Assembly: GCF_003148685.1 (NCBI RefSeq)
Contig: NZ_QGGR01000009.1
Coordinates: 124,001-188,000, forward strand
Source: Actinoplanes xinjiangensis
GTDB lineage: Bacteria; Actinomycetota; Actinomycetes; Mycobacteriales; Micromonosporaceae
Reading direction: 5' to 3'
Length of the DNA: 64,000 nt
Part shown: one piece after another, positions 35,268 through 44,438 of the stretch
Layout of the letters: each line of letters opens with the position of its first letter
Numbering within the stretch: position 1 is the first letter of the stretch
Notes under the pieces: generated by a model
Told to the model about the DNA's origin: nothing
The model's database searches: none
What the model saw: only the letters and a program-made list of their open reading frames with translations
Made by a program: the position numbers and the translations under genes

Positions 35268-35755
35268 CCACGCCCGCCCCGATCGCGGGTGACGGCGCCG
35301 TCGACGCCTACGCCAGGCTCACCGAGCTGGGGCTGACCCTGCCGACGGTGGTGGCGCCGGTCGGGTCGTATGTGCCGGCGGTCCAGTCCGGCAACTACGT
35401 CTACACCTCCGGCCAGCTGCCGTTCGTCGACGGCAAGCTGCCGCAGACCGGCAAGGTCGGCGCCGAGGTCAGTGTGGAGGAGGCGGCCGGTCTGGCCCGG
35501 CTGTGCGCCCTCAACGCGCTCGCCGCGATCGACGCCCTGGTCGGGCTCGGCCGGGTCGTGAAGATCGTCAAGGTGGTCGGCTTCGTCGCGTCGGCACCCG
35601 GCTTCACCGGTCATCCGGCCGTGGTCAACGGTGCGTCCGACCTGTTCGGCGCGGTTCTCGGCGAGCAGGGCCGGCACGCCCGCAGCGCGGTCGGCGTCGC
35701 CGAACTGCCGCTGGGCGCCCCGGTCGAGGTCGAGGTCATCGCCGAAGTGGCGTGA
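35264..35755 (+). CDS. RidA-family protein (enamine/imine deaminase-like)
   Basis: A 163-residue YjgF/RidA protein of the longer actinobacterial type. Family members hydrolyse reactive enamines such as 2-aminoacrylate made by PLP enzymes. The segments SGNYVYTSGQLPFVDGKLPQTGKVG and HARSAVGVAELPLGAPVEVEVIAEV match; the latter carries the usual arginine (ARSAVG). The start is GTG 35264 overlapping the DUF4177 stop. Confidence 0.92.
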   Translation: MTTPAPIAGDGAVDAYARLTELGLTLPTVVAPVGSYVPAVQSGNYVYTSGQLPFVDGKLPQTGKVGAEVSVEEAAGLARLCALNALAAIDALVGLGRVVKIVKVVGFVASAPGFTGHPAVVNGASDLFGAVLGEQGRHARSAVGVAELPLGAPVEVEVIAEVA

Positions 35756-35850
35756 TCTTGCGGTGATTCGAGCGTATTTGCTCACCGATGGTGACCGGAT
35801 CGGACATCGTGTCTCGGTCATCGTCGCCGGGCCGACGTACGATTCGGGTC

Positions 35851-36642
35851 ATGGGGGCTGCTGAGCCCGAGTCGGCCGAGGTCGACCGGCTACCGGGTTG
35901 GGTGACGCTGCTGCTGGCGCCCAACCCGGGGCCGATGACGCTGGACGGCACCAACACCTGGATCGTGCGGGCGCCCGGCGCCGAGCGGGCCACCGTCGTC
36001 GACCCCGGGCCCCTGGACGAGGGCCATCTGCGCCGGATCGCCGAGCACGGCCCGATCGAGCGCATTCTGATCACACACGGTCATCATGACCATGTCGAGG
36101 GTGCCGCCCGCCTCTCCGAGTTGCTCGGCGGGGCCCCGGTGCGGGCCGGCTCACCGGTCCACTGCCTGGGTGGTGAGCCTTTCGACCCGCACGAGTCCCT
36201 GGACGGGAACGGGCTGGAAATACGGGTGATGGAGACTCCGGGTCACACCAGCGACTCGGTGTCCTTTCTCGTCGAGTGTGGGAACGATCGCGCCATGTTC
36301 ACCGGTGACACCATGCTCGGGCGGGGCACCACGGTGGTGGCCCCACCCGACGGCGATCTGGGGGCCTACCTGGACAGCCTGGAGCTGCTCAGTGCGTACC
36401 CCGAGGTGTTGATGTTGCCCGGCCACGGACCGGCCCGCGGCGACACCGCCGAGCGTGCCCGCTTCTATCTGGGGCATCGCCGGGAGCGGCTGGCGCAGGT
36501 GAGGGCCGCCATGGCGGCCGGAGCGGAGACCCCCGGCGCCGTCGTCGACCTGGTCTATCCGGACCTGGATCCGGCGCTGCGGTTCGCCGCCGAGTGGTCC
36601 GCGGCGGCGCAGATCGAGTATCTGCGCCGGGAGCAGCCGTGA
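35851..36642 (+). CDS. Metallo-beta-lactamase-fold hydrolase
   Basis: A 263-residue MBL-fold hydrolase related to Rv3677c and LACTB2. The zinc motif THGHHDHVEGAARL is near residue 75-88, followed by TPGHTSDSVSF, FTGDTMLG and a C-terminal LPGHGPARGD. Family members act on nucleic acids or thioesters; the substrate is unknown. The ATG is preceded by TACGAT at 35838-35843, 7 nt upstream with no ribosome site. Its stop overlaps the adenylate cyclase gene by 4 nt. Confidence 0.9.
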   Translation: MGAAEPESAEVDRLPGWVTLLLAPNPGPMTLDGTNTWIVRAPGAERATVVDPGPLDEGHLRRIAEHGPIERILITHGHHDHVEGAARLSELLGGAPVRAGSPVHCLGGEPFDPHESLDGNGLEIRVMETPGHTSDSVSFLVECGNDRAMFTGDTMLGRGTTVVAPPDGDLGAYLDSLELLSAYPEVLMLPGHGPARGDTAERARFYLGHRRERLAQVRAAMAAGAETPGAVVDLVYPDLDPALRFAAEWSAAAQIEYLRREQP

Positions 36643-39600
36643 CCTGCCCCGTCTGCGGGACCGTCCCGGTTCCGGGCGCCCGTTTCTGTCATCACTGCGG
36701 TGCCGGGCTGCCGGCCGCCGCCCTGCTGCCGGCCGCCGAGCGGCGCATCGTCACGGTTCTCTTCGGCGACCTCTCCGACTTCACCTCGTTCTCCGAGGAC
36801 CTCGACCCGGAACGGGTCGGTGCGGTGACCGACCGGGTGCTGGCCTCGCTGGCCGGGGCGGTCAAGACCTTCGGCGGGCACGTCGACAAGCTGACCGGCG
36901 ACGGCATCATGGCGGTCTTCGGCGCCCCGGTGGCCCATGAGGACGACGCCGAGCGCGCGGTCCGGGCCGCCCTGAGCATGCAGCGTGCCGTCCGCCGGGT
37001 GCTCGACGACGAGCGCGGCGGCGGCGCCCCGCTCGGGCTGCGCGTCGGGCTGAACACCGGCGAGGTGGTCGCCGGCGTACAGGCCGGCATCGAGTACACG
37101 GTCATCGGCGACACGGTGAACACCGCGGCCCGGCTGGCCGACGCCGCCGCGGTCGGCACGGTCTATGCCGGCGAGCGGACCAGTGGGGGTACCCGGCACG
37201 TCGCCTCCTGGCGACAGCTGCGGCCGCTGCGCCTCAAGGGCAAACGGGAGCCGGTTCCGACGTACGAGCTGCTCGGTCTGCATGATGCTCCGGGCACCCG
37301 CTCCGGCCTCGGTGACGAGGCGCCGTTCGTCGGCCGTGAGGCCGAACTGGGCCGGTTCTCCGGCCGGCTCGGCGAGGCGATCGACACCGGCGTTCCCAAG
37401 ATCCTGGTGATGACCGCCGAGGCGGGTATCGGCAAGTCCCGGTTCGCCGGCGAGGTCAAGCGCCTGGCCACCGGCTATTCCGGGCATGCCGCCCGGGTGC
37501 TGCGGGTGCGCTGCCGGGCCTTCGGCGAGCGCCGGCGGTACGCGCCGCTCGCCGACCTGGTCCGCAAGGCGGCCGGCATGCCCAAGGACGTCGCGACCAC
37601 GGTCGCGCGCACGGTCGCCGACGAGCGGCTGCGCAAACTGGCCGGCCGGCTCAACGTCACGCTCGACAACGACCGGCTGCTGGTGCTGCTCGGTTACGGC
37701 GAGGCCCCGGACCGTACGGTCGGCCCGACCGCGCCCACCGACCGCCCGGCCACCGCCCGCCGCATCGACGCCGAGGCCATCTCGATCGCCGTCGCCGACC
37801 TGCTCAACGCGCTCGCCGCCGAGGAGCCGCTGGTGGTGATCGTGGATGACCTGCACGACGCCACCGACACCACACTGGAGGCGATCGGCCTCACGCTGAA
37901 CCAGCTGGACGGCCCGGTCGTGGCGCTGCTGCTCGGCCGGCCCGAGCTGGTGCGGACGGCCGGCGCGATGACCCGCCTCGCCGACGCCGAGGTGCACAGT
38001 CTGCCCCCGCTGCGCGGCGCCGACGCGTCCCGGCTGCTCACCTCCTATCTGCACGGTGGCAAGCTGCCCCCGGCCGACAGTGACCGGCTGCTCGCCACCG
38101 CCCAGGGCAACCCGTTCTACCTGGCCGAGATGGTCACCCTGCTGATGGAGCGGGGCGCGCTAACCCCGGCGGTCGGGGCCAACGCGGCCGGCCGGTGGCA
38201 GCTGGCCGCCGGATCGCTCGGCAGCCGGCTGCTCTCCCGCGACCTGGCCGCGGTCCTCGCCGCCCGGATCGACGCACTCTCCCCGGAGCCGCGATCGGTG
38301 CTGCGGGACGCCTCGGTGGCCGGGGCGACCGTGCCCAGCGGCGTGCTGGAGGCGCTCCAGGAGCGCCGGGCGGTCGCCGACACCCGGCCGGGTGTGGTGG
38401 TCGCGGTCGAACTCGAACGCGCCGTCGACGAACTGCTCCAGCGCCGGATGCTGCACCGGTCGCGGTCCGGCGGCTACCAGTTCAGCACCCCGCTGATGCG
38501 GGAGGCGGCGTACGCCGGGATCGGCAAGGGCGACCTGGCCGAGCGGCACGCCTACCTGGCCTCCTGGGCGGCGCCGGAGAGTGTGCCACAGCCCGGCCAC
38601 GACGGTGCGGTCCGGCTCAACCTGACCGGCGGCGAGCGGGACGCGTTCATCGCCCTGCACGCCGAGCATGCGGTCGAACTGGCCGACGCGGTGCGGCTGC
38701 GGCCGGACGCGCCGGCCCGCGAGGTCGCCCCGCTCGGCGTCGCGGCGCTCGGCCGGCTGGCCCGGCGGGCCCTGGCCGACATCGAGCCGGCCGCCGCCAT
38801 CGAGTATGCGGAGCGCGCGACCGTCCTGGCCAAGGGCGACCTCCCGCTGCCCGACCAGCTGGTGCTGGCCCGCGCGCAGCTGCGCCTGGGCCGGGCCGAG
38901 GAGGCGCTGGCCCTGGGCGAGAAGATCGCCGTGGCCGCCGCCGAGGAACCGGTCTGCCGGGCCGAGGCGATGATCGTGGTGGGCCGGGCCTACGAGGCGC
39001 TCGGCGACACCGGCCGGGCGGTGGCCTCCTGGCAGGAGGCCCTCGACGTGGCGACCGAGGCCCAGCTGCTGCCGGAGCGCGCGAACGCGATGCGCCGGCT
39101 CGGCATGGCCGACTTCCTGAACGGGCGGCTCAGCCAGGCGAGCAGCCGGTTCGCGGCGGCATACCAGGTGACGCTCGCGGCCGGGGACCGGCACGGGCAG
39201 GCCTGGGCGCTGCAGAGCCTGGCCTGGGTGACCACCACCCGCGGAGACTTCGCCGGCACCGACGCGGTGCTGGGCCGGGCCGCACGGCTCTTCGCCGAGC
39301 TCGGTGACCCGGTCGGCCGGGCCTGGCTGCGCGGCACCACGGCGTTCGCCCGGCTGCTGGCCGGCCGGTTGCAGGAGGCACGCAGGCTGGCCCGGCTCTT
39401 CCTGCCGTTCGGTGACCGGGTCGGCGAGGGCTGGGCGGTCGGCACGCTGCGGGTCGTCGAGGCGTACGCGGCGGCCGAACTCGGCGATCTCGGGGCGGCC
39501 GACGGTCAGGCACGCCGGGCGTACCGGGAGTTCCTGGAGGTCTCCGACGACTGGGGCTGTGGTCTCGCGCTGGTGGTGCGCGGCGCGATCGCGCGCGGGC

Positions 39601-40241
39601 TGGGCGAATGGGACCACGCCACCGATCTGCTCACCGACGCCCTGGGTTATGCCGACCGCACCGGGCATCCGCTGCTGCTGGGCATGGCCGGGACACTGCG
39701 CGGGTTCGTCGCCCTGCAACGGGGCGACCTGGAGACGGCCGAGGCCGACGCGCGCCGGGTGATGACCGCGGTCGAGCCGCACAACCCGCTGGCGCCCGCC
39801 CAGGTGGGGCCGCGGGTGCTGCTGGCCGAGGCGCGGACCAGGTCGGGTGACGCGGCGACCGCGGTCGGGCTGCTCGCGCCGATCGCCAGTGACACGTCGA
39901 CGCCGTCGCTGCTCTTCTCCCGGCGGCACGCGCTGGCGTCGTACGCTTCGGCGCTGCTCGCCCAGGGCCGGGTGGACACGGCGCTCACCTGGATCGAGCG
40001 GGCCGCCGCCGCACCGGCCGAGGACGTCCGCAGCGGTGTGATCTGCGCCATGGTCCGGGCCCGTGTGCTGGCCGCCGCCGATCGTTGCGAGGAGGCAAGG
40101 ACCGCGGCCGAGGAAGCGGTCCGACTGGCCCACTCGACCGAGCAGGCCAGCGAGCGGGCGGCCGCCGAGGAGCTGCGGAAAACCCTTGCGGTGACGGTCG
40201 TCGAGGAAACTGTCGCGTACGCGTCTGACGTGCCCGGATGA
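36639..40241 (+). CDS. Class III adenylate cyclase with AAA-type ATPase and TPR-like tail
   Basis: A 1200-residue signalling protein. A zinc ribbon (C3, C6, C17, C20) precedes a cyclase domain at about 35-210 with metal Asp44 and Asp88, adenine-specifying Lys84 and Asp158, and transition-state Asn161/Arg165, so it should make cAMP. An AAA/STAND-like ATPase follows with Walker A AEAGIGKS at 260-267 and VVIVDDLHDAT (Walker B) near 400. The last 500 residues are helical repeats of TPR type. It is predicted cytosolic. The start is GTG 36639, overlapping the MBL gene. Its cAMP could be read by the CRP encoded 11 kb away; the input is unknown. Confidence 0.9.
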   Translation: MTCPVCGTVPVPGARFCHHCGAGLPAAALLPAAERRIVTVLFGDLSDFTSFSEDLDPERVGAVTDRVLASLAGAVKTFGGHVDKLTGDGIMAVFGAPVAHEDDAERAVRAALSMQRAVRRVLDDERGGGAPLGLRVGLNTGEVVAGVQAGIEYTVIGDTVNTAARLADAAAVGTVYAGERTSGGTRHVASWRQLRPLRLKGKREPVPTYELLGLHDAPGTRSGLGDEAPFVGREAELGRFSGRLGEAIDTGVPKILVMTAEAGIGKSRFAGEVKRLATGYSGHAARVLRVRCRAFGERRRYAPLADLVRKAAGMPKDVATTVARTVADERLRKLAGRLNVTLDNDRLLVLLGYGEAPDRTVGPTAPTDRPATARRIDAEAISIAVADLLNALAAEEPLVVIVDDLHDATDTTLEAIGLTLNQLDGPVVALLLGRPELVRTAGAMTRLADAEVHSLPPLRGADASRLLTSYLHGGKLPPADSDRLLATAQGNPFYLAEMVTLLMERGALTPAVGANAAGRWQLAAGSLGSRLLSRDLAAVLAARIDALSPEPRSVLRDASVAGATVPSGVLEALQERRAVADTRPGVVVAVELERAVDELLQRRMLHRSRSGGYQFSTPLMREAAYAGIGKGDLAERHAYLASWAAPESVPQPGHDGAVRLNLTGGERDAFIALHAEHAVELADAVRLRPDAPAREVAPLGVAALGRLARRALADIEPAAAIEYAERATVLAKGDLPLPDQLVLARAQLRLGRAEEALALGEKIAVAAAEEPVCRAEAMIVVGRAYEALGDTGRAVASWQEALDVATEAQLLPERANAMRRLGMADFLNGRLSQASSRFAAAYQVTLAAGDRHGQAWALQSLAWVTTTRGDFAGTDAVLGRAARLFAELGDPVGRAWLRGTTAFARLLAGRLQEARRLARLFLPFGDRVGEGWAVGTLRVVEAYAAAELGDLGAADGQARRAYREFLEVSDDWGCGLALVVRGAIARGLGEWDHATDLLTDALGYADRTGHPLLLGMAGTLRGFVALQRGDLETAEADARRVMTAVEPHNPLAPAQVGPRVLLAEARTRSGDAATAVGLLAPIASDTSTPSLLFSRRHALASYASALLAQGRVDTALTWIERAAAAPAEDVRSGVICAMVRARVLAAADRCEEARTAAEEAVRLAHSTEQASERAAAEELRKTLAVTVVEETVAYASDVPG

Positions 40242-40272
40242 TCTTCGCTCGGCCTGGCGTATTTTCTATTCC

Positions 40273-41274
40273 GTGACGGAGACTCCGCCTGGCGCCCTGC
40301 CCGTACCCTACGTGCCAGGCATGTCCGGATTGTCGGTCATGGCGCGCGGTGGTTATGCCACCGTGTATCGCGCCACTCAGGATTCGGTCGGGCGTGACGT
40401 CGCCATCAAGATGGAGAACCGGACCCTCGACAACGCCCGCGATCAGGCCCGCTTCCTCCGGGAGGCGCGGGCGGCCGGGCGCATGTCGTCGCACCCGCAC
40501 GTGGTCGACCTGTTCGACGTGGGCGTCACGGTCGACCAGCACCCCTACCTGATCATGGAGTTGTGCGACGGGTCGTACCTCGACCGTATGCGGGTGGCGC
40601 CGCTGAACGCCGTCGAGGCCCGCGACGTCGGCATCAAGATCGCTGACGCGCTGGTGCACTCACACGCCAACGGGGTGCTGCACCGCGACGTCAAGCCGGC
40701 CAACATCCTCTACTCCGAATTCAACGCGGCCGTCCTCGCCGACTTCGGCCTCGCCGTGCTCGGCGAGATGCGCGACTCGTCGGTGACCCTGGAAGTGCTC
40801 ACCCCGGCCTACGCCCCGCCGGAGATGTTCCGCCACGACACCCCGTCCGGCGCCGCCGACGTCTACGCGCTCTGCGCCACCCTCTACGCGGTGATGAGCG
40901 GCCGCCCGCCGCGCTGGGCGACCAACCGCAGTCCCAGCCTGCTTACCCTGATGGACCTCTTCCACCAGCCGATCCCGGACCTGCCGTCGGCCCCGCGGGC
41001 GCTGACCGACGTGCTCCGTTACGGGATGAACAACGACCCCGCCTCCCGGCCCACCGCCGAGGAGTTGCGCGACCTGCTCAACAACCTGCACCTGGACCCG
41101 AGCACACCGCAGCCGCCGCCGACCGTCTACCGCTCGACGTCGACGTCGACGAACCACGTGCCACCACCGCGACCACGGCCGATCCCGCCGAGCACGCCCA
41201 CGCTCGACGAGACCCCGACGGTGCAGCACGCTCCGGGCCGCAAGGGCTTCTTCCAGAAATGGTTCGGCGGCTGA
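40273..41274 (+). CDS. Soluble Ser/Thr protein kinase
   Basis: A 333-residue PknB-type kinase with its catalytic set: glycine loop ARGGYATVYRA, K46 in VAIK, HRDVKPANIL (D139), DFG at 157-159 and APPEM at 181-185. Unlike most actinobacterial PknB-like kinases it has no membrane helix or sensor domain; after about 270 it has a Pro/Thr tail ending in GRKGFFQKWFGG, an amphipathic segment that may touch membrane. The start is GTG 40273 with TATTTT 7 nt upstream. It lies 31 nt after the cyclase gene. Confidence 0.9.
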   Translation: MTETPPGALPVPYVPGMSGLSVMARGGYATVYRATQDSVGRDVAIKMENRTLDNARDQARFLREARAAGRMSSHPHVVDLFDVGVTVDQHPYLIMELCDGSYLDRMRVAPLNAVEARDVGIKIADALVHSHANGVLHRDVKPANILYSEFNAAVLADFGLAVLGEMRDSSVTLEVLTPAYAPPEMFRHDTPSGAADVYALCATLYAVMSGRPPRWATNRSPSLLTLMDLFHQPIPDLPSAPRALTDVLRYGMNNDPASRPTAEELRDLLNNLHLDPSTPQPPPTVYRSTSTSTNHVPPPRPRPIPPSTPTLDETPTVQHAPGRKGFFQKWFGG

Positions 41275-41284
41275 GACACGCACC

Positions 41285-41318
41285 CGGGGCGCGGACCGGC
41301 GGACCGGCCCACGCCCCG
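41285..41318. terminator. Possible bidirectional terminator
   Basis: CGGGGCG (41285-41291) pairs with CGCCCCG (41312-41318) around a GC-rich centre, between the convergent kinase and protease genes. Confidence 0.4.
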
Positions 41319-41323
41319 CGTGA

Positions 41324-44300
41324 TCATTTGACTGTCAGTCTGACCGTCGTGCTCGTGCCGGTGGTGTTGTAGCCACCGCCGCTGATGACGGTGCGCAGGT
41401 TCCAGGTGCCGCGTTTGAAGGCGCGGGAGAAGGTGTACGCCCCGGTGCCGGTCGTCCTGGTGCCCGTGATGGTGATCCAGCGGGTGCCCTTCTTGTACTG
41501 CAGCGTGACCTGGACGCCGCCGCGGGCCGGTTTGGCCGTACCGGAAATCTTGATCTTCTTGTTGGCCTTGGGTTTCGTCGTGCTCGCCTTGGCCGTGACC
41601 GCGTAGCGCACCGAGGTCCACGCGTTGCCCGACGTCGCCGGCCACATGCCCGGCGAACCGGTGTACTGAACCCGGTAGGCGGTGGTGATCGCCGGCTTGG
41701 GGGTGGCCCGCCAGACGCCCTTCGCGTCGGTCTTCACCGTGGCGAACCGGCTCCAGGTGGTCTTCCCTGCGGGCCGCTGCTCGACGACGACGGTGGCCCC
41801 GGCGACCGCTGAGGTGTTGTTCCGCAGGACCCGGCCGCTGAGTACGGAAGTAGCGCCGTAGGTGATCGCCGCAGGCGACGTGGCCACCGGTAGACCGGTC
41901 GGCGTCAGCGTGACCGTCTTCTCCCGGCCGTCACCGGCCACGCTGACCGCCCGCACGCCGACCGTGTACGCCCGTCGAGGGTCCAGACCGCTCAGCGTCA
42001 GCGACCGGGCGCCGGCGTCGAGTCGCGTCTCGCCTCCCGGGGCGACGCGGACGACGTAGCCGGTGACCGGGAACTTCCGCGGGTCGAGGTACGGCCGGTC
42101 CCACTCGACCAGGGCGGTGCCGTTGGCACCGGTCAGCAGCACGGCGGTGGGTTCGGCCTGCTTCTCCGGCGGCAGGATCTCCCACGGGATCGAGGCCGTC
42201 GCCTGGTTGCCGTCGGCATCGGTGGCGACCAGCAGCGCGGTGCCGGAACCGGCCGTCGTGGGCTTCCCGTCGATGACGGCCCGGTACACGCCCAGGTCGG
42301 CGATCTCCACGCGGTGGAGGGCCAGGCCGTCCGGTAATCCGGTGGCGGTCACCGTGAACGTGTCGGAACGGTCGATCGAGTAGTCCGGCCGGTCGGCGAA
42401 CAGGGCCTGGAAGATGGGCCTACTGGAGGGGGCGAGGTACGCGATCACCGGTGGGGAGGCCGACTGGAGCAGCACCGGTCCCTTGACGACGAACTCCGTC
42501 TTCCTGGTGTCGGTGTTGCCGTCCGGGTCGGTGGCCGTCACCTGGACCGGGTAGAGGCCCCGGGTCGTGGGCGCACCACTGATCAGGCCGTTCACATCGA
42601 TCGACATGCCGTCCGGAAGACCGGTGGCGCTGAAGGTCAGCGGCTGGCCCTGCGGCTCCCGGGCGAGGACCTGGACCCGGACCTCCGCCCCGGCCCGCGG
42701 CACCGCCACGAAGGACGGCAGCGGGGTGATCGCCGGTGCGGCGTTCGGGACCTGCGCGGCGTCCACGCCGACCGCCAGCCAGGCGGCGTCGACCGTGTTC
42801 CGCTCGATGCTCTCCGCGCCGTGCAGGTCGGCGGCGGCGCGCAGGGTCGCCTCCCGGGCACCCGCGAAGTTGGTGGTCGAGACCATGTAGACGGTGACCG
42901 CGCGATACCAGATCTGTGCGGCCTTGTCGTTGCCGATGCCGGTGACCGGGCCGGCGTCGCCGCACGGGGTGCTCTGGCCCCACGGTGAGGTGCCGCTGCC
43001 CACGGCCAGGTTGTAGAAGAACTTGTTGCCGATCCCGGACGAGTGGTGCACGTCCAGGTCCTTGGCGGTCGGTGTCCAGCAGGAGACCGACTTGCCGTCC
43101 AGGCTCGGTTCGTCCATCCGGCGCAGGGCCGGCTGGCGGGTCAGCGTCTTCTCGCCGACCAGGTAGTCGGGGGCGTCGGCCGGGTTGTTCGCGGCGAACT
43201 CGACGAGCGTGCCGAAGATGTCGGCGTGGGACTCGCTCAGACCCCCGGACTCGCCGGAGTAGATCAGGTTGGCGGTGTGCCGGTCCAGGGCGTGCGCCAT
43301 CTCGTGCCCGACCACGTCGAGACTGGTGAACGGGGCGCCGGTGGCCAGGCCGTCTCCGAACATCAGACAGTTGCAGGAGGGACGGTACCCGGCGTTCGCC
43401 TCGTTCACGGAGCGGTGGACGTACGCGATCAGGCCCTTGCCGTCGCCCGCCACGCCCGCGCGGCCGAACGTGTCCCGCAGGTAGTCCCAGGTCTTTCCGA
43501 GACCGTAGAGCACGTCGACGCCTGCGGTGGCGCGGTCGGTGCGGGTGCCGTCGCCCCACACGTTGTCCGCGTCGCTGAACTCGTCGTACGTCCCGATGTC
43601 GAGGTAGTAGTGCTGGTTCTTCGCATCGCGGATGGTGGTGTCACCGTGATCCGGATCGATCAGCGTGTAGGTGCCGTCCGCCCGGCGGCTGGTGTTCAGC
43701 TCGACCTTGCCGACCTGCTGTCCGTGGCCGGTGCCCTTCTCGGCGGTGTGCACGGTGTCGTAGGCGAGGCGGACCTTCCCGGTGGTCGCGTCGACGATCA
43801 CGACTTTCGCGTGTCCGGTGACCTCCCAGGCGAGAGCCGGTCTGCCGTCGAGGGCGTCGACGACTTTGCGGGCCTGGGTTCGGCCGGTCAGTCCGGCTGT
43901 CTCGATCGCTTCGGCGCGGCTGACCTTCGTGGTGGCCGGGATGTCGATGGCCTGGTCCTGGGCCACGGTGGCGCTGCGGAAGGAGCCGTCGGCGGTGGAG
44001 TGGACGACGAAGTCGCCGCCCAGCACGGGCAGACCTTCGTGGGTCCGCTGGAAGCGGACGTGCTGTTCACCGCCGTCGTCGACGACGGCGTCCACGGCCT
44101 GGTACTTCTCGCCCGGCGCCGATTTGACGACCCTGCCGTTGCGGCGGACCTCGGTACGCGCCGCGTCGACCGCCGCGGCGCGGGTCGCCCGTGGTTTCGG
44201 CGTCGCCGGGGTCGCCGAAACGGTCGTGCCGGGAGCCGGCGGTGGCGCCGGCTCCCGGGTGGCTGCGGCGAGTCGCTGTGCCGACTCCACTGTGGGTTCC

Positions 44301-44389
44301 TGCTCGGTGATCGCGCAGCCGCTGCCGGTCAGAGCCAGCGTTGCGGTGACTGCGATCAGGGCACGGCGATGCCGTACGACCATATCCAT
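41324..44389 (-). CDS. Secreted M4 (thermolysin-like) metalloprotease, copy 1
   Basis: A 1021-residue exported protease. After the signal peptide (borderline lipobox, C25) comes an FTP/PepSY-type propeptide to about 220, then the catalytic domain: HEMAH at 362-366 (zinc His and catalytic Glu), E386 in the GLSESHADIFG zinc-ligand motif, and VHHSSGIGNKFFYNLA with the catalytic His. From about 555 there are Ig-like putative domains (two cadherin-like LPDGM...GLISGAPTTRG blocks), a fibronectin III domain and C-terminal beta-sandwich repeats. It is a tandem paralogue of the gene upstream (44439-47477), with a 211-bp identical stretch. The third-site motif SESHAD departs from the usual NEAxSD. Confidence 0.93.
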   Translation of the reverse strand: MDMVVRHRRALIAVTATLALTGSGCAITEQEPTVESAQRLAAATREPAPPPAPGTTVSATPATPKPRATRAAAVDAARTEVRRNGRVVKSAPGEKYQAVDAVVDDGGEQHVRFQRTHEGLPVLGGDFVVHSTADGSFRSATVAQDQAIDIPATTKVSRAEAIETAGLTGRTQARKVVDALDGRPALAWEVTGHAKVVIVDATTGKVRLAYDTVHTAEKGTGHGQQVGKVELNTSRRADGTYTLIDPDHGDTTIRDAKNQHYYLDIGTYDEFSDADNVWGDGTRTDRATAGVDVLYGLGKTWDYLRDTFGRAGVAGDGKGLIAYVHRSVNEANAGYRPSCNCLMFGDGLATGAPFTSLDVVGHEMAHALDRHTANLIYSGESGGLSESHADIFGTLVEFAANNPADAPDYLVGEKTLTRQPALRRMDEPSLDGKSVSCWTPTAKDLDVHHSSGIGNKFFYNLAVGSGTSPWGQSTPCGDAGPVTGIGNDKAAQIWYRAVTVYMVSTTNFAGAREATLRAAADLHGAESIERNTVDAAWLAVGVDAAQVPNAAPAITPLPSFVAVPRAGAEVRVQVLAREPQGQPLTFSATGLPDGMSIDVNGLISGAPTTRGLYPVQVTATDPDGNTDTRKTEFVVKGPVLLQSASPPVIAYLAPSSRPIFQALFADRPDYSIDRSDTFTVTATGLPDGLALHRVEIADLGVYRAVIDGKPTTAGSGTALLVATDADGNQATASIPWEILPPEKQAEPTAVLLTGANGTALVEWDRPYLDPRKFPVTGYVVRVAPGGETRLDAGARSLTLSGLDPRRAYTVGVRAVSVAGDGREKTVTLTPTGLPVATSPAAITYGATSVLSGRVLRNNTSAVAGATVVVEQRPAGKTTWSRFATVKTDAKGVWRATPKPAITTAYRVQYTGSPGMWPATSGNAWTSVRYAVTAKASTTKPKANKKIKISGTAKPARGGVQVTLQYKKGTRWITITGTRTTGTGAYTFSRAFKRGTWNLRTVISGGGYNTTGTSTTVRLTVK

Positions 44390-44392
44390 CTT

Positions 44393-44415
44393 CCCCCGTC
44401 GATTGAAGACGGTGG
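44393..44415 (-). promoter_or_regulatory. Leader hairpin of M4 protease copy 1
   Basis: CCACCGTC, 7-nt loop, GACGGGGG in the message (one mismatch). The 3' arm is the GGGGG ribosome site just before the ATG. The same element precedes copy 2. Confidence 0.5.
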
Positions 44416-44438
44416 AACGATAGCGGATCGACGTCGAT

